64,000 nt of DNA from CAZCFB01 sp964511535. GTDB lineage: Bacteria; Myxococcota_A; Polyangia; GCA-2747355; CAZCFB01. The translations under genes were made by a program, and so were the position numbers. The notes beneath the pieces are model-generated. The model searched no databases. It was not told the DNA's origin and saw only the letters and a list, made by a program, of their open reading frames with translations. Below, one piece after another: positions 38,590-46,573 of this stretch; the stretch's first letter is position 1, and the number at the start of each line of letters is the position of its first letter. The stretch is taken from positions 1-64,000 of the forward strand of contig CAZEFW010000006.1 in NCBI GenBank assembly GCA_964511535.1, written 5' to 3'.

Positions 38590-39090
38590 ATGTCGCGTAT
38601 CGCCATCTACCCCGGCTCTTTCGACCCCGTGACCCACGGACACCTCGACGTCCTGCAGCGCGCCCTGGCCATCTTCGACCGGGTGATCCTCGGCGTGGCC
38701 TACAACATCAACAAGAAGGGGCTCTTCTCCGCTGACGAGCGCGTGGAGATGCTGAAGGAGCTGATGAAGGATGAGCCGCGGGTGGAGGTGGACACCTTCT
38801 CCTGCCTCCTGATGGAGTACGCCGCGCGCCGTGGCGCCGGCGCGGTGGTGCGCGGCCTGCGCGCCGTGGCCGACTTCGAGTACGAATTCCAGCTCGCGCT
38901 GATGAACCGCAAGCTGGCGCCGGACATCGACACCGTCTTCCTGATGACGGGTGAGGAGTACTTCTTCGTCTCCTCCAGCCTGGTGCGGGAGGTGGCGCGC
39001 CTCGGCGGAGACGTCAGCCAGTTCGTACCGTCCGTGGTGGAGCGGGCGCTCAAGGAGAAGCTGGCCGGATTGGCGCCGCCGGAGATGTAG
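38590..39090 (+). CDS. coaD: Phosphopantetheine adenylyltransferase
   Basis: A 166-aa cytoplasmic enzyme of CoA synthesis, adenylating 4'-phosphopantetheine to dephospho-CoA. The nucleotidyltransferase motif PGSFDPVTHGHLDV (T/HxGH), GLRAVADFEYEFQLALMNR and FVSSSLVRE (normally ISSTxVRE) are all in place. AAGGAG lies before the ATG. Confidence 0.95.
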   Translation: MSRIAIYPGSFDPVTHGHLDVLQRALAIFDRVILGVAYNINKKGLFSADERVEMLKELMKDEPRVEVDTFSCLLMEYAARRGAGAVVRGLRAVADFEYEFQLALMNRKLAPDIDTVFLMTGEEYFFVSSSLVREVARLGGDVSQFVPSVVERALKEKLAGLAPPEM

Positions 39091-39115
39091 CGGGGCGAGC
39101 GCGGGGGAGGGCGCT

Positions 39116-39625
39116 CTAGTCGCCCTCGATGGGCTTGGGGGTCACCTCCCGGGGGGCCTCTCCGGGGGTGTCGGTCTCTTCCAGGATGGCGATACGCTTG
39201 ATCAGGGAGCGGATCTGGCGGCTGTCCGCCTCGGACAGATCGCCGAAACGAACGCCCATGCCCGGGTCGAGGTTGGTGAAGTCACCCGGCCGGTAGGTGT
39301 TGACCCACATCACCTCACCCTCGAGGTTGAGCGGCTCCTCCTCGCCGGGAGGGGTGAACTGCAGGTTCAGCATGGTGCCCGGCGCCTCGGGGGTGTTGGT
39401 GCGAACGAAGATGCCCATGGTGCTGATGTCGGTGATGTAGGCGAACAGGAAGGTGTCCTCGCTGGTGTAGTCCACCTCCATGTTGAGCAGGATCCGCGTG
39501 GCCTTGCGGCGCTCTCGCGCCTTGCGCTCCGCCTCGCTGATCTCCGCCGCGCGATCAGGGTGGATGCCTTCACCCTTCATGCCCAGATCCGGGATCTCAA
39601 CCTGTTTGTCCTTGTCTTCCGCCAT
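39116..39625 (-). CDS. PilZ-domain protein (myxobacterial TIGR02266 type)
   Basis: A 169-aa soluble protein. A charged helical N-terminus (EISEAERKARERRKATRILLNMEVDY) carries an RKATR motif resembling the c-di-GMP-binding RxxxR, followed by TDISTMGIFVRTNTPEAPGTML, which corresponds to D/NxSxxG. Both PilZ signature elements are therefore recognisable and c-di-GMP binding is plausible. A TTG five codons upstream is the only other start; neither has a clear ribosome site. It lies downstream of the ArnT-like gene on the same strand, separated by a hairpin. Paralog family is expanded in myxobacteria. Confidence 0.8.
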   Translation of the reverse strand: MAEDKDKQVEIPDLGMKGEGIHPDRAAEISEAERKARERRKATRILLNMEVDYTSEDTFLFAYITDISTMGIFVRTNTPEAPGTMLNLQFTPPGEEEPLNLEGEVMWVNTYRPGDFTNLDPGMGVRFGDLSEADSRQIRSLIKRIAILEETDTPGEAPREVTPKPIEGD

Positions 39626-39655
39626 CGCTTTACCGGTCAAAGGAGTCTACAAAGC

Positions 39656-39669
39656 CCGGGGTACCCCGG
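39656..39669 (-). terminator. Hairpin after the ArnT-like gene
   Basis: CCGGGG-TA-CCCCGG-type self-complementary stem, followed on the minus strand by GGCTTTG. The T tract is short, so it is a weak terminator candidate between the glycosyltransferase and PilZ genes. Confidence 0.4.
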
Positions 39670-39687
39670 CAAGTTTAATTGGGTTTT

Positions 39688-42009
39688 TCAGCGCACCCGG
39701 AGGTCGCCGATGGGCGAGCGGTTGGAGCCGTCGTTGGGCCCCTCGATGATCTTGATCCGGTCGTTGCCCAGCCAGAAGCCCATGTACATCTTGTAGATGC
39801 CCGAAGGCGTGGTGAAGATCGGGATGTCGATCTTGTGCGGATCCACGATGTAGTCCCCTGGCATCCAGTACTCGGTGGGGAACTTGCCGCCCAGGGGCAC
39901 GTGGTCGCCATGGAACCGGTTGGCCGGCTGGTCGAAGTGGATGAAGATCTTGTACCCGGACGGCATCTGCCCCAGGACCTTGAAGAATAGCTTGAGCTGG
40001 AACTTGCCGCCGCGCGTGACCACGTCGTCGACCTCATAGCCCAGCAGCTCCACCTTGTTGTCGAAGTTGACCTTGACCGGGGTCTTGATCTTGGGCGGCT
40101 CGGAGAGCACCAGGCGGCGCAGGGGGTTGTGATCCACCTTGCACTTGCCCTCGAGCCGGTTGGACAGGATCAGGAACTGTGAGGAGCGGTCGTCCAGTAC
40201 GTAGTAGTCGATGTTCTGCTGGCGGGCTGCCTTGTCGATGGGGGCCAGCTGGTGCGAGGGGACCAACACGAACCAGCGCTTGTCCTGCTGCAGCAGCGAG
40301 AAGAGCTGGTTCTGATCGCTGACGTCCTCCACCTGGCCGTCGTTGTAGTACGCCGCGCCTCGACCGGGCACCTGATACTGGGCCAGCGACTCGCCGCCGC
40401 TCTTGCAGGAGTGGAAGGTGCCGAACAGCGCCTTGTTGGACAGGTGGTAGCTCAGCTGCGGCGTGAGGTAGTACGTGCAGTAGGCTCCGAACGCCAGCCC
40501 GGCCACCACCACCACCCAGCGGATCCGCACCCCGGACACCGGCCCGAGGAGGAAGCGCACGCCGGCGCCGGCGAAGTCGACCCAGCGGCCCACCATGGCC
40601 GCCGCGCGGGTGTACCAGCGAGACCCGGACATCTCCCCAAGGGGGCGAGGCACGCCGCCGAGGCTGAAGAAGAAGAGCGCGGCGAAGGCCACGCCGATGG
40701 CGCGCACTTGCCACTTGATGTCCAGCTCGCTCGGGTACTTGGTGGGCTCCAGCAGGTGGCTGAACACCAGCCCGTCGGGCTTGACGAAGAAGTCCTGATG
40801 CACCACGAGCACCAGCCCCACCGCCACCACGGCCCAGAAGCGGCTCACGTCCTCGCGGCGGGTGATCAGCTCGGCGCCGAGCACGCCCACGCCCAGGGCG
40901 AGCCAGGGCATGGCCGGGAAGCGCAGGTTGCCGAGGTAGCCTTGCCACAGGCTGGCCAGCACATATCCGCCCGCCACCAGCACCAGCACCAGCATGCGGG
41001 GGAAGGCGTCGGGGGTGCGGCTGTGGGCGTCGTTGCGGTGGGCCAGCACGAAGCGGCCCAGCGCCAGCGGCGCCAGGGCGATCCAGGGGAAGAACCCCCA
41101 GCCGAGGTCGCGGAAGGTGGTCTCGAAGGTGGGGGGGGCGAGCATGCGGCGCCACTCGCCGCCGAGCAGCATGTAGCGCGTGTTGCCCAGCACCAGCAGG
41201 AGTCCTCCGATGACCACGCCTGCCAGCACCAGGGCGCCGAGCAGGGTGGGCAGGCACTGCTGCAGGGACTGGCCCACGGTCAGGCGCGGCACCGCCTCCG
41301 GCTGGCCCACGTCCGGCGTCTCGCGGTAGGGGGACTCCGACTCGTCCTGGTCCTCTTCCGCTTCTTCCGGCTCGGGGGCCTCTTCAGCCTCCAGCAGCCG
41401 TGAGGTGCGCCAGCTCAGGCCAACCGCCAGCCACAGCGCGGCCAGGGGGAAGGCCACGCCGAGGATCAGCCCCTTGGACAGGAACCCGGCCACCAGGCCG
41501 ACGGTGCCCATAAGGAGATCCATGTAGCAGCGCTTTCCGCTGGCCGGCCAGATATACGCCGCGAGCCCGCCGACGCTGGCCAGGATGGAGGCGTAGAACA
41601 GCATGTCGCTCTCCAGCTGGCGCGCCTGGAAGATGAACGCGGGCGTGGTCCCCAGCACCAGCGCGGCGCCCAGCCCGGCCCCGGTGCTGAACAGCCGCCG
41701 GCCCGCGCGGTAGGCGATGAGCAGGGTGAGCAGGCCCACAATGGCCAGCGGCAAGCGGCCGGCCATCTCGTTGACGCCGAACAGCTTGAAGCCCAGGGCA
41801 ACAGCCCAGATGTAGAGTGGTGGTCTCGGCGAGTAGCGGCCGTCTATGGTGACGTCCCCCCAGGAGCCGGCCTTGGCCACCTCCTGGGCGAGGTCCGCCT
41901 GCCGAATTTCCACGGGATCCCACAGCCCGAAAGAGCCGAGGCCGGGGAGCCACAGGGCCGCGCCGATCACCAGTATTAAAATCCACGGGTGCTTTTTGAG
42001 CATGCTCAT
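39688..42009 (-). CDS. ArnT/GT39-like glycosyltransferase with C-terminal beta domain
   Basis: A 773-aa GT-C membrane protein. The first lumenal loop has GLWDPVEIRQADLAQEV and the ArnT/PMT-type SPRPPLYIWAVALGFKLFG. About a dozen hydrophobic segments follow, interrupted by an acidic cytoplasmic loop (EEAPEPEEAEEDQDESES). It should transfer a sugar from a polyprenyl phosphate carrier. The last ~130 residues form a soluble beta domain (VELLGYEVDDV, GYKIFIHFDQP, HGDHVPLGGKFPTEYWMPGDYIVDPHKIDIP, MYMGFWLGNDRIKI) that matches the N-terminal domain of the CBM9 lipoprotein at 18778. It is divergent from the amine-oxidase-like gene with a 134-bp gap. Confidence 0.85.
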   Translation of the reverse strand: MSMLKKHPWILILVIGAALWLPGLGSFGLWDPVEIRQADLAQEVAKAGSWGDVTIDGRYSPRPPLYIWAVALGFKLFGVNEMAGRLPLAIVGLLTLLIAYRAGRRLFSTGAGLGAALVLGTTPAFIFQARQLESDMLFYASILASVGGLAAYIWPASGKRCYMDLLMGTVGLVAGFLSKGLILGVAFPLAALWLAVGLSWRTSRLLEAEEAPEPEEAEEDQDESESPYRETPDVGQPEAVPRLTVGQSLQQCLPTLLGALVLAGVVIGGLLLVLGNTRYMLLGGEWRRMLAPPTFETTFRDLGWGFFPWIALAPLALGRFVLAHRNDAHSRTPDAFPRMLVLVLVAGGYVLASLWQGYLGNLRFPAMPWLALGVGVLGAELITRREDVSRFWAVVAVGLVLVVHQDFFVKPDGLVFSHLLEPTKYPSELDIKWQVRAIGVAFAALFFFSLGGVPRPLGEMSGSRWYTRAAAMVGRWVDFAGAGVRFLLGPVSGVRIRWVVVVAGLAFGAYCTYYLTPQLSYHLSNKALFGTFHSCKSGGESLAQYQVPGRGAAYYNDGQVEDVSDQNQLFSLLQQDKRWFVLVPSHQLAPIDKAARQQNIDYYVLDDRSSQFLILSNRLEGKCKVDHNPLRRLVLSEPPKIKTPVKVNFDNKVELLGYEVDDVVTRGGKFQLKLFFKVLGQMPSGYKIFIHFDQPANRFHGDHVPLGGKFPTEYWMPGDYIVDPHKIDIPIFTTPSGIYKMYMGFWLGNDRIKIIEGPNDGSNRSPIGDLRVR

Positions 42010-42143
42010 GGGAGTACCGGTAGGGAGTATGAGTACGGGTAGTGCAACAAAGCACGGACTCTACTTATGCCGTGGTGGTCATGCAACAGTTTTCGGGGCA
42101 ATCGGCCTTTGCCACGGGAAGCCCACTATGATAATGACCGGAC

Positions 42144-43460
42144 ATGACTGAGGGATTGCCGGTCATCATCGTCGGCGGAGGGCTCACCGGGATCTCCACC
42201 GCGCTGCACCTTCGCGGGCCGAGGCCGTACCTGCTGCTGGAGCGGGACGGGGCGCTGGGCGGGCTCGCGCGCACCGAGCAGGTGTATGGGTACAGCTTTG
42301 ACCACACCGGCCACTGGCTGCACCTGCGCGACCCGTACATCAAGGAGCTGGTCACGGGGCTCATCGGCGACCAGCTGGTGTCCGTGGACCGGGTGGCGCG
42401 GATCCACTCTCACGGGCGCCGCACCCTCTACCCGTTTCAGGCGAACCTGCGCGGGCTGCCACCGGACGTGATCCAGGAGTGCCTGGTGGGGTTCGTGCGC
42501 ACCCTCATCGCGCGGGGCGAGCGAGAGCCGCGCAACTTCGAGGAGTACATCCACCACCACTTCGGCGAGGGCATCGCGCGGCACTTCATGATCCCGTACA
42601 ACACCAAGCTCTGGGGTGTGCACCCGCGGGAGATCACCAGCGCCTGGTGCAGTCGGTTCGTGCCGAAGCCGGACCTGGAGCAGGTGGTGGCGGGGGCGGT
42701 GGGCGCCGGTGAGGCCCAGATGGGCTACAACGTGCAGTTCCTCTACCCGCGGACTGGCGGCATCGAGACCCTTAGCCGCGCCCTGGCCGGGGAGCTGGAC
42801 TCGGAAAAGGTCAAGCTTCACACCGAGGTGGAGGCGGTGGACCCGGACGCGCGCACCGTGACTGTGGGCGGCGAGACCCTGGAGTACCACGCGCTGATGT
42901 CGAGCATGCCGCTGCCGGAGCTGGTGGGCCGCATGCCCGACCCGCCGGCAGAGGTGGCCGAGGCCGCGGGCAAGCTGCGGGCCACCTCGCTGCGCTACCT
43001 GAACGTGGCGAGCCGCGCTCCGTGCCCCGAGTCGTACCACTGGGTCTACGTGCCCGAGGAGCGGTTCCCGTTCTACCGCGTGGGGTGCTTCTCCAACGCC
43101 GTGCCCTCCATGGCGCCCGAGGGGTGCTCCAACCTGTACGTGGAGCTCACCGACCGCCACGAGCCGGGGGAGGGCGAGGTGAAGGAGATCCTCGCCGCGC
43201 TGTGCGAGGTGGGGGCGCTCAGGTCGGTGGAGGACGTGCAGTTCGCCCATGTGCGCAACATCCCGTGCGCCTACGTGGTGTTCGACGACCACTACGAGGC
43301 GGCGCTTGATACCATCTTCCCGTACCTTGAGCGGAATAGGATCTACTCCCGTGGGCGTTACGGAGCGTGGATATACAACGCCATGGAGGACAGCCTGCTG
43401 GCCGGCAAGGAGGTGGCCGGCATCATCGACGCGCTGCCCTCGGAGCACAGCAGACCATGA
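42144..43460 (+). CDS. FAD-dependent amine-oxidase/protoporphyrinogen-oxidase-like protein
   Basis: A 438-aa flavoprotein. The N-terminal dinucleotide motif VIIVGGGLTGISTALHL with LLLERDGALGGLART and a typical second motif FDHTGHWLHLRD place it in the PPOX/UDP-galactopyranose-mutase-like branch. FMIPYNTKLWGVHPREITSAW is typical of the sugar-operon members of this group, and the C-terminal FAD motif is GRYGAWIYNAMEDSLLAGKEVAGII. It is the first of three tightly linked genes with a GT2 and a polysaccharide deacetylase, so action on a glycan precursor is more likely than haem synthesis. A possible -10 GATAAT at 42130 would give an almost leaderless mRNA. Overlaps the next gene by 4 bp. Confidence 0.85.
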   Translation: MTEGLPVIIVGGGLTGISTALHLRGPRPYLLLERDGALGGLARTEQVYGYSFDHTGHWLHLRDPYIKELVTGLIGDQLVSVDRVARIHSHGRRTLYPFQANLRGLPPDVIQECLVGFVRTLIARGEREPRNFEEYIHHHFGEGIARHFMIPYNTKLWGVHPREITSAWCSRFVPKPDLEQVVAGAVGAGEAQMGYNVQFLYPRTGGIETLSRALAGELDSEKVKLHTEVEAVDPDARTVTVGGETLEYHALMSSMPLPELVGRMPDPPAEVAEAAGKLRATSLRYLNVASRAPCPESYHWVYVPEERFPFYRVGCFSNAVPSMAPEGCSNLYVELTDRHEPGEGEVKEILAALCEVGALRSVEDVQFAHVRNIPCAYVVFDDHYEAALDTIFPYLERNRIYSRGRYGAWIYNAMEDSLLAGKEVAGIIDALPSEHSRP

Positions 43461-44230
43461 CCTTCAACAAAGACGAACCGACTTTTCAGCTAGATCCCGA
43501 CGCGGCTCCGGACGGCTCCACCAAGGCGCCGCTGATCAGCGTGGTGATCCCCGTGTACAACGAGGAGGGGATCCTCGTCTCCTCGGTGATGAGCCTGCGC
43601 GAGCACCTGGGCGAGCTCGGGTTCTCCTTCGAGATCCTGCTGGCGGAGAACGGCAGCGCCGACCGGACCGTGGAGCTGTGCCAGGAGCTGCACGACAAGT
43701 ACCCCGAGGTGGAGTACTTCTCCATCGGCGAGCCAAACTACGGCCGGGCGCTCAAGGAGGGGATCCTGCGCGCGCGGGGCACATACATCGTGTGCGACGA
43801 GATCGACCTGGGGGACATCGACTTCATCAAGCGCGCGCTTGACCGGCTGATGCATGGTGACGCCGACATGGTGGTGGGCTCCAAGGTGCTGGCGGGGGCC
43901 GAGGATACCCGCCCCTTCGTGCGGCACCTGGCCACCGGCGTGTACAACACCATGCTGCGGCTGGTGCTGCACTTCCACGGCACCGACACCCACGGCATGA
44001 AGGCGTTCCGGCGGGAGGCGCTGGTGGGCACCGCCGGGCGGTGCGTGGTGGACCGCGACGTGTTCGCATCCGAGTTCGTGATCCGCGCGGAGAAGGAGCG
44101 CCGGCCGGTGGTGGAGATCCCCGTGCGGGTGGTGGAGAAGCGAGCGCCGTCGATCAACCTGTTTCGCAGGGTGCCTGGCGTGTTTCGCAACCTGGCCCAC
44201 CTGGTGTATGTCATGCGGGTGCTGGAATAA
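43457..44230 (+). CDS. Family 2 glycosyltransferase
   Basis: A 257-aa GT-A enzyme. SVVIPVYNEEGILVSSVMSLREHL, LLAENGSADRTVELC, YGRALKEGILRARGTYIVCDEIDLGD and MVVGSKVLAG are GT2 (DPM1-like) hallmarks; DEID occupies the DxD position. No membrane segments are present, so it is cytosolic or peripheral. It starts inside the stop of the flavoprotein gene (ATGA) and is followed 17 bp later by the deacetylase, indicating an operon. It may make a polyprenyl-linked sugar for the nearby GT-C enzymes; inference. Confidence 0.9.
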   Translation: MTFNKDEPTFQLDPDAAPDGSTKAPLISVVIPVYNEEGILVSSVMSLREHLGELGFSFEILLAENGSADRTVELCQELHDKYPEVEYFSIGEPNYGRALKEGILRARGTYIVCDEIDLGDIDFIKRALDRLMHGDADMVVGSKVLAGAEDTRPFVRHLATGVYNTMLRLVLHFHGTDTHGMKAFRREALVGTAGRCVVDRDVFASEFVIRAEKERRPVVEIPVRVVEKRAPSINLFRRVPGVFRNLAHLVYVMRVLE

Positions 44231-44247
44231 CCCCGCGGAGGAGCGTC

Positions 44248-45210
44248 ATGGCCCCCAAGAAGATCTGCGCCATCAGCATCGATCTGGATCCGCTCACTGC
44301 GTACTACACCATCCATGGGCTCGGCGACCCGCCGTCCCAGGTGCGCGGCACCATCCTGCGCAAGGCGCTGCCCCGGTTCGAGGAGATGTTCGCCGAGGCC
44401 GGGGTGCCGGCCACCTTCTTCGTGGTGGGTCAGGACCTGGCCCAGAGCGACACCGCGCGGGACGTGCTGCGACGGCTGGTGGAGGATCATGGCTGCGAGG
44501 TGGCCAACCACACCTTCACCCACCCGTATGACCTGAACTTCCTGCCCAAGCAGGTGGTGGACGCCGAGGTGCGCAACGCCCACGAGGCCCTGGTGGACCT
44601 GGTGGGAGAGGCGGCCCGGCCCGTGGGCTTCCGCTCGCCCGGCTACGGTGTGGGGGAGATGGTCATGGAGGTGCTGGCCAACCAGGGCTACCGCTACGAC
44701 AGCTCCATGCTGCCGTCGCCGCCCTACTACCTGGCCAAGGCGGCGGTGCTGGCCGGCATGTTCATGCGCGGCCACTCCTCCGGGTCGGTCATGGGCGACC
44801 CGCGCTTCCTCACCTGCCCGCCCGAGCCGTACCGCCCCGATCCGGTCCGGCCGTGGCGCCGGGGCAACGGGCCGCTGGTGGAGATGCCCGTGGCCGTGCT
44901 GCCATGGTCGCGGGTGCCTGCCATCGGTACGCTGCTGGCGGTGAGCTCCGAGCCGATCCGCAAGCTGGTGCTGCGGGGCATGGCGCGGCGGCCGTTCTTT
45001 AACATGGAGATGCACGGCATCGACCTGTCCGACGCCATCGAGGACCGGATCCCCACCGAGCTGGCCGGCCGCCAGCCCGACCTGCGGGTGCCGTTCACCC
45101 TCAAGCGCGACCGCTACCTGCGCACCATCAACGACCTGAAGCAGGACCACACCTTCATGACCCTCGGCGACGCCGCCGCCATCGTCCAGCGCGAAGGCCG
45201 CCTGATCTAA
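44248..45210 (+). CDS. Polysaccharide deacetylase (NodB homology)
   Basis: A 320-aa CE4-type deacetylase. ISIDLDPLTAYY holds the catalytic/metal Asp, EVANHTFTHPYDL is the HxxxH metal motif and RPVGFRSPGYGVG is the third motif; ATFFVVGQDLAQ is the usual strand. GGAGGAG lies five bases before the ATG. It lacks a signal peptide and resembles the subgroup found in lipid-linked sugar operons, where the substrate is a polyprenyl-linked amino sugar. Its stop is immediately followed by a palindromic repeat. Confidence 0.85.
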   Translation: MAPKKICAISIDLDPLTAYYTIHGLGDPPSQVRGTILRKALPRFEEMFAEAGVPATFFVVGQDLAQSDTARDVLRRLVEDHGCEVANHTFTHPYDLNFLPKQVVDAEVRNAHEALVDLVGEAARPVGFRSPGYGVGEMVMEVLANQGYRYDSSMLPSPPYYLAKAAVLAGMFMRGHSSGSVMGDPRFLTCPPEPYRPDPVRPWRRGNGPLVEMPVAVLPWSRVPAIGTLLAVSSEPIRKLVLRGMARRPFFNMEMHGIDLSDAIEDRIPTELAGRQPDLRVPFTLKRDRYLRTINDLKQDHTFMTLGDAAAIVQREGRLI

Positions 45211-45249
45211 TATGTCAAGTGTAGGGGTCTGACCCCCACACTTGACATA
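45211..45249. repeat. TGTCAAGTGTAGGGGTC palindromic element, copy 2 (likely bidirectional terminator)
   Basis: Perfect outer arms TATGTCAAGTGT and ACACTTGACATA enclose GGGGTC-T-GACCCC. It starts right at the stop of the deacetylase gene and ends two bases before the stop of the convergent gene; TTTTA follows. It is the same family as 10455-10489. Its position between two stops suggests recruitment as a terminator. Confidence 0.85.
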
Positions 45250-45251
45250 TT

Positions 45252-46469
45252 TTAGAGGCCGAGCAGGCGGAGGATGTTGCCGATGATCGGCAGCTTCTTG
45301 AGCAGGGCGAGGAAGCCGCCCTCGGTGGAGGGGGCCTTGGGGGCGCTGGGGGTGGCTGGCACCATGGCGGCGCCCGCGGCGGCGGTGGCTGCGGCCGGGG
45401 TGGCTGCGGCGCCATCGCTGTATTCCATGTCGTCGTCCCAGTCCTCAAGCTTCTCGGCCAGCTCCTCCACCAGGGAGGTGTAGTCCTGGATCTGTGACTG
45501 CATCTTGACCCGCTCGGGCACGGCCTTGTCGCGGATCGGCGCGAAGGCGGCCTCCAGGGTCTGCAGCTGCTCGCGCCCCCGGGCCAGGCAGCGCTCCATG
45601 GCGCCCTTGGCCTCCTCGGCTTGCTCCCGGGTCAGCGCGCCCTCCTCCGCCAGGGTGACCAGATCCCCCGCCAGGGCCTCGGCGTCGCTCACGGTGTACT
45701 CGTCGTGGCGTTCCAGGCACTCGATCATCACCGGCACGGCTTGCAGCGCCTGGGCCAGGTGCGGCTCCTCGTCCAGGTCGCCGATGTCGTAGAAGTTGGC
45801 CAGGTGGTGCGCCGCGGTCCAGCGCTTGGCCGGCTTCGGGTCCTTCAGCTCGGCCATGGCCATGTCGAACGTGTAGTCCTCTTCCGGCTCGTCCTCGGCA
45901 GGACCCTGCTCGCGCTGGGCATGGTCCGCGGCCATGATGGCCGCCACCTGTCCCTCCATCTGCTGCTGATGGCCCGGGGTGTACTTGGCGTACAGCTGGC
46001 CGTACTGGGTGGTCAGGTGGTGGTTGACGTCCTCGCTCATGGCCTGATTCCAGGCCGCCTGGGCGCGCTGCCACTGGTCCCAGGCGATGCCCTCGGCGGC
46101 CACCAGCTGCTGCATGTCCTGCCCGCCGGCGGCCCCGGCCATCACCTTGGCGTAGGTGTCGAGGGTCACCCCCTCCTTTGCGTCGCCGCTGGCGTCGGGC
46201 ACGTCGGCGAAGTGCGCCTGCATGGTCGCCTGCTGCTGCATGGTGGCGAACTTCGCGTGCAGCTGCCCGCTCGGGTCGGCCTGCATGCGCGACCACCAGC
46301 CGTTCCAGGCGTGCGCGTAGGTGTTCTCGTCGATGCCGCGCTGGGCCAGGTACTGCTGGAAGTGGGGTTTGTAGGCCGGCTCGCCGTGCTGCGCCTTGAG
46401 CTCGCCGTCCTTGGACATGATCTCGGCGCAGTCCTTAAGGGTCAGGCCGTAGATGGCTTCATCGGACAT
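45252..46469 (-). CDS. Helical protein with internal duplication and amphipathic C-terminal tail
   Basis: A 405-aa soluble protein; AGGAGG precedes the chosen ATG. Residues about 5-75 and 90-165 look like two copies of one helical module: GLTLKDCAEIMSK...AWNGWWSRM...LHAKFATMQQQ and GVTLDTYAKVMAG...AQAAWNQAM...LYAKYTPGHQQQ. The middle (220-360) is helical and acidic. After an Ala/Pro/Thr linker (ATPAAATAAAGAAMVPATPS) it ends in GGFLALLKKLPIIGNILRLLGL, an amphipathic helix. No family is recognised. A linker plus amphipathic tail is the layout of microcompartment or encapsulin targeting peptides, but it could equally bind membrane. It is divergent from thrS and the BMC-P operon. Confidence 0.75.
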   Translation of the reverse strand: MSDEAIYGLTLKDCAEIMSKDGELKAQHGEPAYKPHFQQYLAQRGIDENTYAHAWNGWWSRMQADPSGQLHAKFATMQQQATMQAHFADVPDASGDAKEGVTLDTYAKVMAGAAGGQDMQQLVAAEGIAWDQWQRAQAAWNQAMSEDVNHHLTTQYGQLYAKYTPGHQQQMEGQVAAIMAADHAQREQGPAEDEPEEDYTFDMAMAELKDPKPAKRWTAAHHLANFYDIGDLDEEPHLAQALQAVPVMIECLERHDEYTVSDAEALAGDLVTLAEEGALTREQAEEAKGAMERCLARGREQLQTLEAAFAPIRDKAVPERVKMQSQIQDYTSLVEELAEKLEDWDDDMEYSDGAAATPAAATAAAGAAMVPATPSAPKAPSTEGGFLALLKKLPIIGNILRLLGL

Positions 46470-46523
46470 GGTCCCTCCTGGTTCGTGGTCCAAGCGCGGG
46501 GACCATACCACGATCCTTTCCTC

Positions 46524-46552
46524 TGGACAGGGCCCCCCGGGAGGGCTATCCA
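46524..46552 (+). promoter_or_regulatory. Possible sigma-70 promoter for thrS
   Basis: TGGACA (5/6), 17-bp spacer, TATCCA (3/6). The start would fall about 15 bases before the thrS ATG, just upstream of its GGAGGG ribosome site. No T-box or attenuator-like structure is apparent. Confidence 0.35.
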
Positions 46553-46573
46553 CCTTAGTCCTGGAGGGCAAAA

